DNA of 8,541 nt from contig JBBSJC010000356.1 in assembly GCA_038257655.1 (NCBI GenBank), positions 1 to 8,541 on the forward strand. Reading direction: 5' to 3'. The translations under genes and the position numbers were made by a program. The stretch's first letter is position 1, and each line of letters starts with the position of its first letter. The notes under the pieces were generated by a model. That model saw nothing but the letters and a program-made list of their open reading frames with translations, searched no databases and had not been told where the DNA came from. Of the stretch, positions 1-5,811 are shown piece after piece. The DNA is from DASUME01 sp038257655. Lineage in GTDB: Bacteria > Myxococcota_A > Polyangia > Polyangiales > DASUME01.

Positions 1-2
1 CG

Positions 3-242
3 GTGTTCATTTTTCGCAACCAGCGTGGGACAGGGATCAAGCTGCTCGCGTATGACGGCCAGGGCTACTGGCTGTGCCAAAAGCGCCTTTCGCAAGGGAA
101 ATTCCAGCACTGGCCTGAGGGGCACGGTGTGCAGCGCGAGCTGCTCGCGCACGAGCTCGCAGTGCTGCTCGCGGGTGGCGACCCGTCGCGCACGCATGCA
201 GCTCCGCAGTGGCGGCGCGTGACACCGTTGATGGCTGTGTGA
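3..242 (+). CDS. tnpB: IS66-family accessory protein TnpB, C-terminal part
   Basis: Partial gene cut by the left window edge. The visible part reads VFIFRNQRGTGIKLLAYDG, then YWLCQKRLSQGKFQHWPEG, which is the conserved core of the small IS66 Orf2/TnpB protein (family usually about 115 residues). The GTG at position 3 is therefore probably an internal valine and not the start. TnpB is required with TnpA and TnpC for IS66 transposition; its biochemical role is not settled. The C-terminal 40 residues are less typical, and the gene ends at TGA 240-242. The following tnpC is broken, so the element is unlikely to move by itself. Family assignment is confident; whether the protein is intact cannot be judged from this window. 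Confidence 0.85.
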   Translation: MFIFRNQRGTGIKLLAYDGQGYWLCQKRLSQGKFQHWPEGHGVQRELLAHELAVLLAGGDPSRTHAAPQWRRVTPLMAV

Positions 243-375
243 CGAGCGCTGTTGCAGGCGAGGCAAGAAAAGGGATTGACATTCTCGCTGAGAAGATCGC
301 AATAGCGCGATCGAAACCGCGAGCACAAAGCAGAAGAAGAGTAAGGCGAGCGAGCCCGACATTTCGAGCTTCGAC

Positions 376-1451
376 ATGGTCGAGGTCGAAAAGGCTCTCG
401 CACGCGTGCAGACTCAGCTTGGGCCGGCCGACTACGACTTGTTCAGACGGCTGGTGAACACGTGCGCGGCGGTGGCTGCGATCTTGAGTTCGCAGCGGGC
501 GATGCTCGCGCGGCTGCGTCGTCTGTTCGGTTTGTCTTCGAGCGAGCGCAGCAGCAGCGTGCTTTCAGGCCAGGATGCCGCCGAGGAGACGCCGCTGCGC
601 CGGGTGAGGGTGAGCCAGCGGGCGCGGAACCTTCCTCGAGCGAGCCAGTCGGGGATGCCCCTGATGAGCGCACCAAACCTAAGGGGCATGGCCGCCTGCC
701 CGTGTCCATGTATAAGACAGCCGAGCACATCCCGGTGCTCCACCTGAGTCTTCACGTGGGCGGCGCTTGCCCCGACTGCCGATTCGGCAAGCTCTACGAC
801 CTTAGGAAACCTGCCCAGTTCCTGCGCATCTTCGGCCAGCCGATGTTCGCTGGCACGTGCTGGGACTGTCAGCGTCTGCGCTGCTCGAGCTGCGGACAAG
901 TGCATACGGCAAAAGCCCCCGCCGAAGCGCATGGACCCAAGTTCGACGAGTCCGCCGTGGTGATGATCGCGATGTCTCGCTACAGCCTGGGCCTACCGCA
1001 CAACCGCATCGAACAGATGCAGAAACACATGAAGCTGCCCGTCCCGGCTTCCACGCAGTGCGATGTCATCTACGAGAATGCGCCAGCGTTCGAGCCTGTT
1101 TTCGCAGAGCTCGAGCGACAGGGCGCACAGGGTGAGCTCATGCATAACGACGACAGCCACGGGCCCGTGCTTGCACTCATGGGAGAGCGTCGAGCAAAGC
1201 TCCTTCAGCAGGGGAACTTTCCCGACCCCGAGCGCGTGGGGATGTTCACCACGGCTATCGTATGCATCACCAACATGCTCCCGATCTTACTCTTCTACAC
1301 GGGCCGCAAATACGCCGGCGAAAACCTCGCCACGCTGCTCGAAGCGCGTGATGACGAGCTTGAACCACCCATACTCATGTCCGATGGGCTCGCATCGAGA
1401 AACCTTCCCAAAGGTCACCCGGTCGTCGAGGCCAAGCGCCACTCCCGCTGA
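376..1451 (+). pseudogene. tnpC: IS66-family transposase TnpC, frameshifted and C-terminally truncated
   Basis: The N-terminal part (frame 1, from ATG 376, or from further upstream because the frame is open from about 292) has the leucine-rich helix and the signature RLRRLFGLSSSE of IS66 transposases. At about 575-605 the homology moves to frame 3, consistent with loss of one base. Frame 3 then carries the zinc-binding cysteines (CPDC, CWDC, CSSC), the LPVPASTQ segment, a DD pair in HNDDSHGPVLAL, the TGRKYAGENLATLL segment, and MSDGLASRNLPKGHP, which carries the next catalytic aspartate. The frame stops at 1449-1451, exactly where family members continue into the conserved ANCLAHGRR region. 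The C-terminal third with the last acidic residue is missing and is replaced by IS3 sequence. The transposase is inactive by inference. Confidence 0.88.
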
Positions 1452-1865
1452 ACTCTTGAGGTCGCTGCACCTTGTCACAACGACCGCGAACTTGCTCTGG
1501 AAGCCCTCGATTGCGCAAAGGTCGCCAGGCGCCCCCGTCCTGGTCTGCTGCACCACTCCGACCGCGGCAGCGTCTACGCCAGCGGCGACTACCGCGATGC
1601 GCTCACAGACCTGGCGATGATCCCGAGTATGAGCCGTAAGGGAGACTGCTGGGATAACGCGGTGGCAGAGAGCTTCTTCGCCACCATCAAGGGCGAGATG
1701 CTCGACCATGAGACCTTCGACACGCGAGCAGAGGCGACAGCCGCGATCGCCGACTACATCGATGCCTTCTACAACGTACACAGGCTGCATTCTTCGATCG
1801 GCTACGTCAGCCCGATCGAGTTCGAATTGAAATTGAACTTGAAGTCACTGCGAGAAGCAGCATAG
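1452..1865 (+). pseudogene. IS3-family transposase OrfB, C-terminal half
   Basis: This is the end of the DDE integrase domain of an IS3-family OrfB. Visible motifs are NDRELALEALDCA, GLLHHSDRGSVYASGDYR (second catalytic Asp in HSDRG), MSRKGDCWDNAVAESFFA (catalytic Glu in AES), the FYNVHRLHSSIGYVSP tail, and a stop at 1863-1865. The N-terminal half, with the HTH_21 region and the first catalytic Asp, is absent, as is OrfA. The homology extends upstream of the first ATG (1617) back to about 1460 in the same frame, immediately behind the stop of the IS66 tnpC. This is therefore a 5'-truncated relic and not a gene starting at 1617. It is not functional as a transposase. Confidence 0.9.
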
Positions 1866-2374
1866 AGAATCTGTCCACCAAACCGGGGCAGCTCCACGAC
1901 CAAGCGAAGCACGCGAGAGCCCTCGCTCGACATCCCCAGGAGTGCACCTAGTTCACCCTGAACGCTTGCGAAGAGGCTATCGAGCGAGGTCAAGTGCGAG
2001 CGCTGAACGGTGTACTCGAGAGCTTTCGGCATGAGCCGTTCGAACTGCTGACGCTGTGCAGCGAGCATCTTGCTGAGACCGAACGGATCCGAGAGCCGTT
2101 CGAACTGCTGACGCTGTGCAGCGAGCATCTTGCTGAGACCGAACGGATCCGAGAGCCGTTCGAACTGCTGACGCTGTGCGGCGAGCATCTTGTTGAGACC
2201 GAACGGATCCGAGAGCCGTTCGAACTGCTGACGCTGTGCGGCGAGCATCTTGTTGAGACCGAACGGGTCCGCAAGGCGCTCGAACTGCTGACGCTGTGCG
2301 GCGAGCATCTTGTTGATACCCAACGGGTCCGCAAGGCGCTCGATTCGTCTACGAAACTCGTCGAACTCTTTCAA
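1802..2374 (-). CDS. 20-residue repeat protein coupled to the recombinase gene, 3' end replaced by IS3
   Basis: Unrecognised protein. The start is TTG at 2374; its last two bases and the next A form part of the TTGA overlap with the recombinase stop. A purine-rich ribosome binding site (AAGGGTAAGG) sits just upstream, so translation is coupled to the recombinase. Residues 13-112 are five 20-residue repeats with consensus RLSDPFGLNKMLAAQRQQFE. The first twelve residues (KEFDEFRRRIE) look like a diverged half repeat. Each repeat alternates a DPFG turn with an amphipathic helix. Residues 113-159 are unique. From about residue 160 the frame reads antisense through the IS3 end (1896 to 1802), so the native C-terminus is lost. 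No catalytic motif, signal peptide or membrane segment is visible. A structural, oligomerising or nucleic-acid-binding helper of the recombinase is possible but unproven. The opposite-strand frame through the same repeat is also open, because 60 is a multiple of three. Confidence 0.6.
   Translation of the reverse strand: MKEFDEFRRRIERLADPLGINKMLAAQRQQFERLADPFGLNKMLAAQRQQFERLSDPFGLNKMLAAQRQQFERLSDPFGLSKMLAAQRQQFERLSDPFGLSKMLAAQRQQFERLMPKALEYTVQRSHLTSLDSLFASVQGELGALLGMSSEGSRVLRLVVELPRFGGQILYAASRSDFKFNFNSNSIGLT
1873..1896 (+). repeat. IS3-family right inverted repeat (IRR)
   Basis: It begins eight bases after the orfB stop. The inner part GTCCACCAAACCGGGGCAG resembles the end of IS3-subgroup elements (typical form GTCCAACAAA.CCGGGGC.GTTCA), and it ends in CCA here. 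Being a known terminus type just behind orfB supports it as the element boundary. The left partner is lost, so pairing cannot be tested in this window. Confidence 0.65.
2033..2343. repeat. 60-bp tandem repeat, five copies
   Basis: Units run in register from 2041, 2101, 2161, 2221 and 2281. The 2041 and 2101 copies are identical. The 2161 copy differs at two positions, and the 2221 and 2281 copies drift further, including the change from GAGAGCCGTT to GCAAGGCGCT. The order of divergence suggests the array grew towards the 3' end of the minus-strand gene. The period preserves reading frame, so copy-number change alters protein length only. Confidence 0.95.
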
Positions 2375-3435
2375 AACCTTACCCTTTCGATTTCGCTCTG
2401 CGCGATGCGCTCAGGGTTGCGGTTGTAGAGCTGCGTGGTGCGAGTGCTCGAGTGCGCCGCGATCTGCGCAGCAGCCTCGAGACTCCCTCCGTTGCCCATG
2501 AAGTTCGTCACGCCGGTGGCGCGGAAAGTATGGTTGCAGACGGACCGCGGCGGCAAGCCCGCCTCGGCCGCACGACGCTTCACCATGGTCAGCGCGCGCT
2601 TTCGATCGAGCGCACGAACCGTAAGCTCGCGACTGCGCCCCCGCGTGGAGCGAAACAGCGGCGACTCCAAATCGTCCCGAATCCCTGCGACAGTAAGGTA
2701 CGCCTCGAGATACTCCACAAGCTTGTGATGCGCGGGCACCCGGTGGTCCTTGCCGCCCTTTTCCCGCAGCAAGAGCGACGCACGAGAACCCATCACCTCG
2801 TAGTCCGCCACGCGCATCGACACCACGGCAGACACGCGCGCAAAGCTGTAGAGCATCGTGCCGATGAGCGCCCGGTCACGCAGGCCCACCACGTGCGAGG
2901 TGTCGATCGAATCCAGCAGACGCCGCGTGTCGTCTTCAAAGAGCACCGGCGTCTTACCCCCGGTGGCTTGCGCCGTGGGTCCGCGCACGTCAGCCGCCGG
3001 ATTACTACCCATCTTACCCCCTGTGACCAGCCAGCCGAACACGCCGCGAATCGCGGCCAGGTGCTGCTTCACGGTGCGCGCAGCGTGCTTCTTCGACAAA
3101 AACTCGATGTAGCCCGCAACATGCATGGGGCGAATGTTGCCGAGCTCGAGCGCGCGCGCGGCGCTCCAATCGAGAAAGCCGCGCACTGCGTGCACGTATG
3201 CCGTGCGCGTGTGCTCGTTGCGCAGGGTGACGGCGAAGAACTCTAGGAAGCGCTCGGTGACCTCGGGGCCGGCCTCGAGCACGAGCAGGGGCAAGGAAGG
3301 GGTGCTGGTGTCGTGGAGGTCATGGGCGAGGGCGGTTTGCACGAGGGCAAGTGCTCCGGGTCGGGTGTTCGAGGCTTGGAGGCGTTGAGGAGCATAAAGG
3401 ACGTTATGTCCCTCAATGCAGAGGCACTCGATCAC
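2371..3435 (-). CDS. Tyrosine recombinase / site-specific integrase
   Basis: A DNA strand-exchange enzyme of the phage-integrase/XerC-D superfamily, 354 residues from a GTG start. Residues about 55-140 are a SAM-like core-binding domain (ERFLEFFAVTLRNEHTRTAY...GFLDW). Residues about 160-350 are the catalytic domain with Arg200 (FARVSAVVSM), the beta-hairpin lysine (EKGGKDHRVP, K226/K229), His302 and Arg305 (HTFRATG), His328 (AAHSSTRTT) and the nucleophile Tyr337 (QLYNR). The full catalytic set is present, so the enzyme is probably active. One oddity is that the usual acidic residue three places after Arg200 (RxSE) is Ala. The first 50 residues are poorly defined, and the true start could be a later GTG. 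The stop overlaps the start of the repeat-protein gene, which makes a two-gene operon. It faces away from two recombinase relics. No attachment site could be recognised. Confidence 0.9.
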   Translation of the reverse strand: MIECLCIEGHNVLYAPQRLQASNTRPGALALVQTALAHDLHDTSTPSLPLLVLEAGPEVTERFLEFFAVTLRNEHTRTAYVHAVRGFLDWSAARALELGNIRPMHVAGYIEFLSKKHAARTVKQHLAAIRGVFGWLVTGGKMGSNPAADVRGPTAQATGGKTPVLFEDDTRRLLDSIDTSHVVGLRDRALIGTMLYSFARVSAVVSMRVADYEVMGSRASLLLREKGGKDHRVPAHHKLVEYLEAYLTVAGIRDDLESPLFRSTRGRSRELTVRALDRKRALTMVKRRAAEAGLPPRSVCNHTFRATGVTNFMGNGGSLEAAAQIAAHSSTRTTQLYNRNPERIAQSEIERVRF

Positions 3436-3540
3436 ACTCAGATCTACCTGTCAATTACTTGACTTCGACCACAGCACCGGACCCACAGAAGCGACTGCTA
3501 CCGGCGGCCCGCTCTTCAGGCGAAGGGCTAGACGCGTGTC

Positions 3541-3735
3541 GCGCTCGACATCGTGAAGCGGCGCTGCGGGGCCTTGGGCTTACCGTGTGACATCTGCGAT
3601 CACTGGTTTAGAGCGACAGGCCTTACCATGCATCAGGATGCAGGCGGCGAACACAAAGCGGCGCGACAGCTTGCGGGCCATGTTCGGTAAAGACCGCGCA
3701 GAATCTACAATCGCTGGGCGGCAACGAGCCGAGGT
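3541..3735 (+). pseudogene. Tyrosine recombinase C-terminal relic, upstream copy
   Basis: Too broken to give a long open frame. Frame 1 from 3541 reads ALDIVKRRCGALGLP, then ICDHWFRATGLT (catalytic His at 3601, Arg at 3610), then GGEHKAARQLAGH (second His at 3679), a TAA at 3688, and RRIYNR with the catalytic Tyr codon at 3706. The distance from that His to the Tyr is nine codons, as in the intact recombinase on the other strand (H328 to Y337). About 23 of 58 residues match that enzyme in the same region. DNA comparison with the downstream relic shows that the TAA arose because one base was lost near 3682-3684 and one gained near 3702; in between, the shifted frame reads SVKTAQ. A TAG at 3529-3531 also interrupts the frame further upstream. 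This relic fills most of the otherwise gene-free 3436-3750 stretch and ends at the next gene's start. Confidence 0.75.
3706..3711 (+). promoter_or_regulatory. Possible -10 element upstream of the NDT/TIR-like gene
   Basis: TACAAT matches five of six bases of the sigma-70 -10 consensus and lies 39 bases before the TTG start at 3751. The hexamer 17 bases upstream (TTCGGT) is a poor -35 match. It coincides with the Tyr-Asn codons of the recombinase relic, so the match may be chance. Confidence 0.25.
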
Positions 3736-3737
3736 AG

Positions 3738-3743
3738 AAAAGG
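3738..3743 (+). promoter_or_regulatory. Ribosome binding site favouring the TTG start at 3751
   Basis: AAAAGG seven bases before TTG 3751 is the only Shine-Dalgarno-like sequence here. The alternative ATG at 3781 has none, so the TTG start is preferred. Confidence 0.5.
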
Positions 3744-3750
3744 TGCCATT

Positions 3751-4551
3751 TTGAAAGGAAAAAACGCGATAGATGCGGCGATGGGAAACCGCCTGATAGA
3801 TCTGCGTAGCCGAATTACTTCGAATTTTAGCGAGGGTAACTGGGAAGAGCTTGGTCTGCTGACAGGTGCGACTGACACCATCAACAATCACCACCGGCTG
3901 TTGCGTAGCCTTGCGTGGAACGATGAGGATTACGACGGCAACGCACTGTCTGTGTTGCGCCAGATCGTGGAAGAAGATGCACGTACGCTTTCCATCATCG
4001 AAGCATACGTCGACAAGCGTTTCCCAGGCGAATCGCAATATATATCCGCGAAGCCATCAGAGCGTAAGATCACTTTTTCGCCCCACGTATTCGATGTTCC
4101 CGATGGTTTCGTGGAGTTCGATCTTGTGGCGGCGATGATGCCTTTCAGCAAAGAGTTCTCGCCTGTGCATGAAGCGAACAAACATGCTTGCGCGGGGAAC
4201 GCGCTCCGTTGCTTGCGCGCAGATGACATCTGGGAGGATGCCACCATCATTCAAGACATCTTCAACCTGGTGTTTCGTGCCCAGGTCGTTATCGTGGATT
4301 TCACCGGAAAGAACCCTAACGTGATGTACGAGACCGGCATCGCGCACACGCTGGGAAAGCACGTGATCCCCATCACTCAGTCGTTGGATGACGTGCCTTT
4401 TGATACGCGCCATCACCGCGCCCTGAAGTACCTACCCAACACTGAAGGCCTGATCACTCTAGCCAACGCTCTTACGAAAAAGCTGAGCCAGTTCTGCCCC
4501 AAAACGATAGCGCCTGAACCGCCCGTGTCGGACGACGATCCGCCTTTCTGA
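3751..4551 (+). CDS. Two-domain protein with C-terminal nucleoside-deoxyribosyltransferase/TIR-like domain
   Basis: 266 residues from TTG (ATG at 3781 is the alternative). Residues about 12-95 form an unrecognised, probably helical domain (NWEELGLLTGATDTINNHH...WNDEDYDGNALSVLRQIVEED). Residues about 110-245 are a Rossmann-like domain of the nucleoside 2-deoxyribosyltransferase/TIR-like group: AAMMPFSKEFSPVHEA, RADDIWEDATIIQDI, AQVVIVDFTGKNPNVMYETGIAHTLGKHVI, then DDVPFDTRHHR. The Glu in NVMYETG sits where deoxyribosyltransferases have their catalytic Glu and TIR NADases a functionally similar one. Such domains are common as nucleotide- or NAD-consuming effectors in bacterial conflict systems, with the N-terminal domain acting as sensor or adaptor; that role is inference here. 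No membrane segment or signal peptide is seen. The acidic, proline-rich tail PEPPVSDDDPPF is unusual. It starts at the end of one recombinase relic and is followed by another, suggesting arrival as cargo. It appears monocistronic. Confidence 0.88.
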   Translation: MKGKNAIDAAMGNRLIDLRSRITSNFSEGNWEELGLLTGATDTINNHHRLLRSLAWNDEDYDGNALSVLRQIVEEDARTLSIIEAYVDKRFPGESQYISAKPSERKITFSPHVFDVPDGFVEFDLVAAMMPFSKEFSPVHEANKHACAGNALRCLRADDIWEDATIIQDIFNLVFRAQVVIVDFTGKNPNVMYETGIAHTLGKHVIPITQSLDDVPFDTRHHRALKYLPNTEGLITLANALTKKLSQFCPKTIAPEPPVSDDDPPF

Positions 4552-4562
4552 AGGGACTCGCT

Positions 4563-4597
4563 CAAGTCGCTGAATGCGGTTTTGCAAATGCGACTTG
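4563..4597 (+). terminator. Stem-loop after the NDT/TIR-like gene
   Basis: Perfect 8-bp arms, CAAGTCGC (4563-4570) and GCGACTTG (4590-4597), begin 12 bases after the stop codon. An inner TGC/GCA pair closes a GGTTTT loop. There is no clear U-tract, so intrinsic termination is only plausible. Confidence 0.35.
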
Positions 4598-4636
4598 TAG
4601 CTAGAGCCAGCGGCCATTCTGCATCGGAAACAAGAC

Positions 4637-4787
4637 ATGCTGTTTTCGTTTCGCGCGCGTCGGAGCACTCGTCGCCATGAAGGTGCGCGACTACCGCAAA
4701 GTGCGGGCGGCGACATCGAAGCAGCGCGGCGGCTCGCGGGGGCACGCGTCGGTGAAGACCACGCAGCTCTACATCCGGAGACCGTAA
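4637..4787 (+). pseudogene. Tyrosine recombinase C-terminal relic, downstream copy
   Basis: Frame 2 reads FSFRA, a decayed HxxR box with His replaced by Phe, and then GGDIEAARRLAG (4706-4741). A run of five Gs (4738-4742, four expected) shifts the frame, after which frame 3 reads GHASVKTTQLYIRRP and a stop at 4785-4787. The second His is at 4743 and the nucleophile Tyr at 4770, nine codons apart as in the family. The segment between FRA and GGD is longer than normal and partly in another frame. Its DNA is clearly similar to the upstream relic over the GGD-to-Tyr part. It lies in the 4552-4910 stretch, which otherwise holds only the stem-loop and the toxin promoter region. Confidence 0.75.
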
Positions 4788-4899
4788 GAGGCGGGCTGAA
4801 GTCGAGCGCGTGCAATCTGAACTGACTACGTTTGTGGGCAATTGCCTCGTTATGCGCCTGCCATAACAGGAGCCGCGGAAGAGACGGCATCCGATGTGA

Positions 4900-4905
4900 T
4901 ACACT
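4900..4905 (+). promoter_or_regulatory. Possible -10 element for the toxin-antitoxin operon
   Basis: TACACT lies six bases before the ATG at 4911, so transcription would begin at or very near the start codon (leaderless mRNA). This agrees with the absence of a ribosome binding site. No good -35 box is seen. Confidence 0.3.
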
Positions 4906-4910
4906 ACCAG

Positions 4911-5342
4911 ATGTCTGACCCCGGAACGGCCAAGAGACGACAGAAAACCCAGCGCCAGTGGCGCGAGTACCGCACGGTCCGTGGCCAGCGCCCCGTTAAA
5001 AAGTTCCTGGACGACCTCACGGATGAAGAGGCTGCAGAGATCGTCGCCGGCATGAAGGACGTCGTCTCGCACGGTCTGTCCGCTGCAAGACACCTGCACA
5101 ATGATGTCTATGAGGTTCGCGCGGAGGCGTCCACCCGCAGCTTCCGCCTCTTGTTCGCGACGGAGGGGCGATATAACCACGTGCTCCTGTCCCTATCGGT
5201 GTTCGAGAAGCGAACGCAGAAAACGCCGCAGGGCGAGATCACTCTCGCTCAAGAGAGACTGAAAGATTGGCGCTCGCGCGGGTCGGCCAAGAAGAAGGCG
5301 GCAAGCTCACAGAAGCGGCACAAGAAAAACCCTGACGCATAA
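4911..5342 (+). CDS. RelE/HigB-type toxin (phage Gp49-like domain)
   Basis: 143 residues from ATG 4911; the frame is open further upstream but without family resemblance. Residues about 17-118 match the Gp49-like/HigB fold of the RelE superfamily: REYRTVRGQRPVKKFLDDL, VYEVRAEASTRSFRLLFA, and the hallmark VFEKRTQKTPQGEITLAQER. Family members are usually ribosome-dependent mRNA interferases that block translation. The lysine/arginine-rich tail of about 25 residues (from RSRGSAKKKAAS) extends past the usual domain end and could aid RNA or ribosome contact, which is inference. The gene precedes an XRE antitoxin by 25 bases; toxin-first order is the HigBA arrangement. Intactness of the hallmark motifs suggests a functional toxin. 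Confidence 0.88.
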   Translation: MSDPGTAKRRQKTQRQWREYRTVRGQRPVKKFLDDLTDEEAAEIVAGMKDVVSHGLSAARHLHNDVYEVRAEASTRSFRLLFATEGRYNHVLLSLSVFEKRTQKTPQGEITLAQERLKDWRSRGSAKKKAASSQKRHKKNPDA

Positions 5343-5353
5343 GCTTGCACGCT

Positions 5354-5369
5354 ATAGCGTTGACGCTAT
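5354..5369 (+). promoter_or_regulatory. Inverted repeat over the antitoxin start codon
   Basis: ATAGCGT (5354-5360), a TG spacer and ACGCTAT (5363-5369) form a perfect palindrome. In RNA the stem can extend to GCU.../...GGC with one U-G pair. It covers the first two bases of the antitoxin ATG (5368). It could be the antitoxin's DNA operator or an RNA hairpin limiting antitoxin translation. Confidence 0.5.
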
Positions 5370-5670
5370 GGCACGCACGCTACATACTCGATGGATGCCA
5401 AAGGACTTTCTGGCCGAAATCGTCGCTGAGCGAACCGCGAAGAACGCCGCGTTTCCAGAGCTTGTGGCCGACGCGGAAGCGCGCCGTAAGCTCGCGCGTC
5501 GACTGGCCGCGCTTCGTGAAAAGAAGTCCCTTTCCCAAACGATTGTGGCCGCTCGAATGGGCACGTCCGCATCAGTAGTGAGCAAGCTCGAATCGGGCAG
5601 TGACGTGAAGGTTTCGACGCTTCAGCGATATTGTGCGGCGATTGGCCAAAAATTCGCGGTTGCGCTTTGA
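5368..5670 (+). CDS. XRE-family helix-turn-helix antitoxin (HigA-like)
   Basis: 100 residues from ATG 5368; ATG 5395 (Met10, MPKDFLAEIV) is an equally possible start since neither has a ribosome binding site. Residues about 40-95 are an XRE/Cro-type DNA-binding domain: RLAALREKKSLSQTIVAARMGTS with the recognition helix SASVVSKLESGSDVKVSTLQRYCAAIG. The N-terminal 35 residues would contact the toxin. Such antitoxins neutralise the upstream RelE-type toxin and repress their own operon; here the palindrome over the start codon is the obvious candidate operator. The gene is complete and the pair looks functional. No clear terminator follows in 5671-5811. Confidence 0.88.
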   Translation: MARTLHTRWMPKDFLAEIVAERTAKNAAFPELVADAEARRKLARRLAALREKKSLSQTIVAARMGTSASVVSKLESGSDVKVSTLQRYCAAIGQKFAVAL

Positions 5671-5811
5671 AACCCTTCTAAGAGCCCGATAACTTCCCCT
5701 ACCAAGCCCTCAAACCGGTGGCGGCTGTAACGGACAATGCGTGGGCGTATGCAAGCTTGAGCGCGAGCGGTCTGAGCGTTTGACGCTTCATCCTAGATAT
5801 TCGTCAGTGAC

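Larger units (their letters stand above)
1..1451 (+). mobile_element. IS66-family element remnant (right end lost)
   Basis: It consists of consecutive tnpB and tnpC genes in the usual IS66 order. The 243-375 gap holds no complete gene; its second half is open in the tnpC frame (residues TKQKKSKASEPDISS) and probably belonged to the tnpC N-terminus. No right terminal repeat follows, because the sequence passes into an IS3-family fragment at about 1440-1470. The left end lies outside the window. Confidence 0.8.
1452..1896 (+). mobile_element. IS3-family element remnant, 3' end with right terminal repeat
   Basis: It holds the 3' half of orfB plus the right end. The left end is missing at the junction with the IS66 remnant (about 1440-1470). 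The right end lies inside the minus-strand repeat-protein gene, which it truncates. Confidence 0.8.

Noticed and set aside
2033..2343. CRISPR-like array
   Set aside because: The 60-bp units are contiguous with no unique spacers and encode protein repeats.
1994..2428. Plus-strand open frame of 144 residues across the 60-bp repeat (repeat unit EPFELLTLCSEHLAETERIR)
   Set aside because: It is open only because the period is a multiple of three. The minus-strand frame has a coupled start with a ribosome binding site behind the recombinase, so it is preferred.
2452..3246. Plus-strand frame of 264 residues opposite the recombinase
   Set aside because: Antisense shadow; the minus strand has all catalytic motifs of a tyrosine recombinase.
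3440..3470. TTGACA on the minus strand as a -35 box for the recombinase
   Set aside because: No matching -10 at proper spacing, and it would place the transcript start inside the predicted coding start.
4413..5180. Minus-strand frame of 255 residues
   Set aside because: It overlaps the toxin gene and the NDT/TIR-like 3' end and shows no domain; shadow frame.
5775..5787. Inverted repeat AGCGT-TTG-ACGCT as a terminator after the antitoxin
   Set aside because: Arms of only five pairs, no U-tract, and 105 bases after the stop codon; kept only as a weak relative of the operator-like palindrome.
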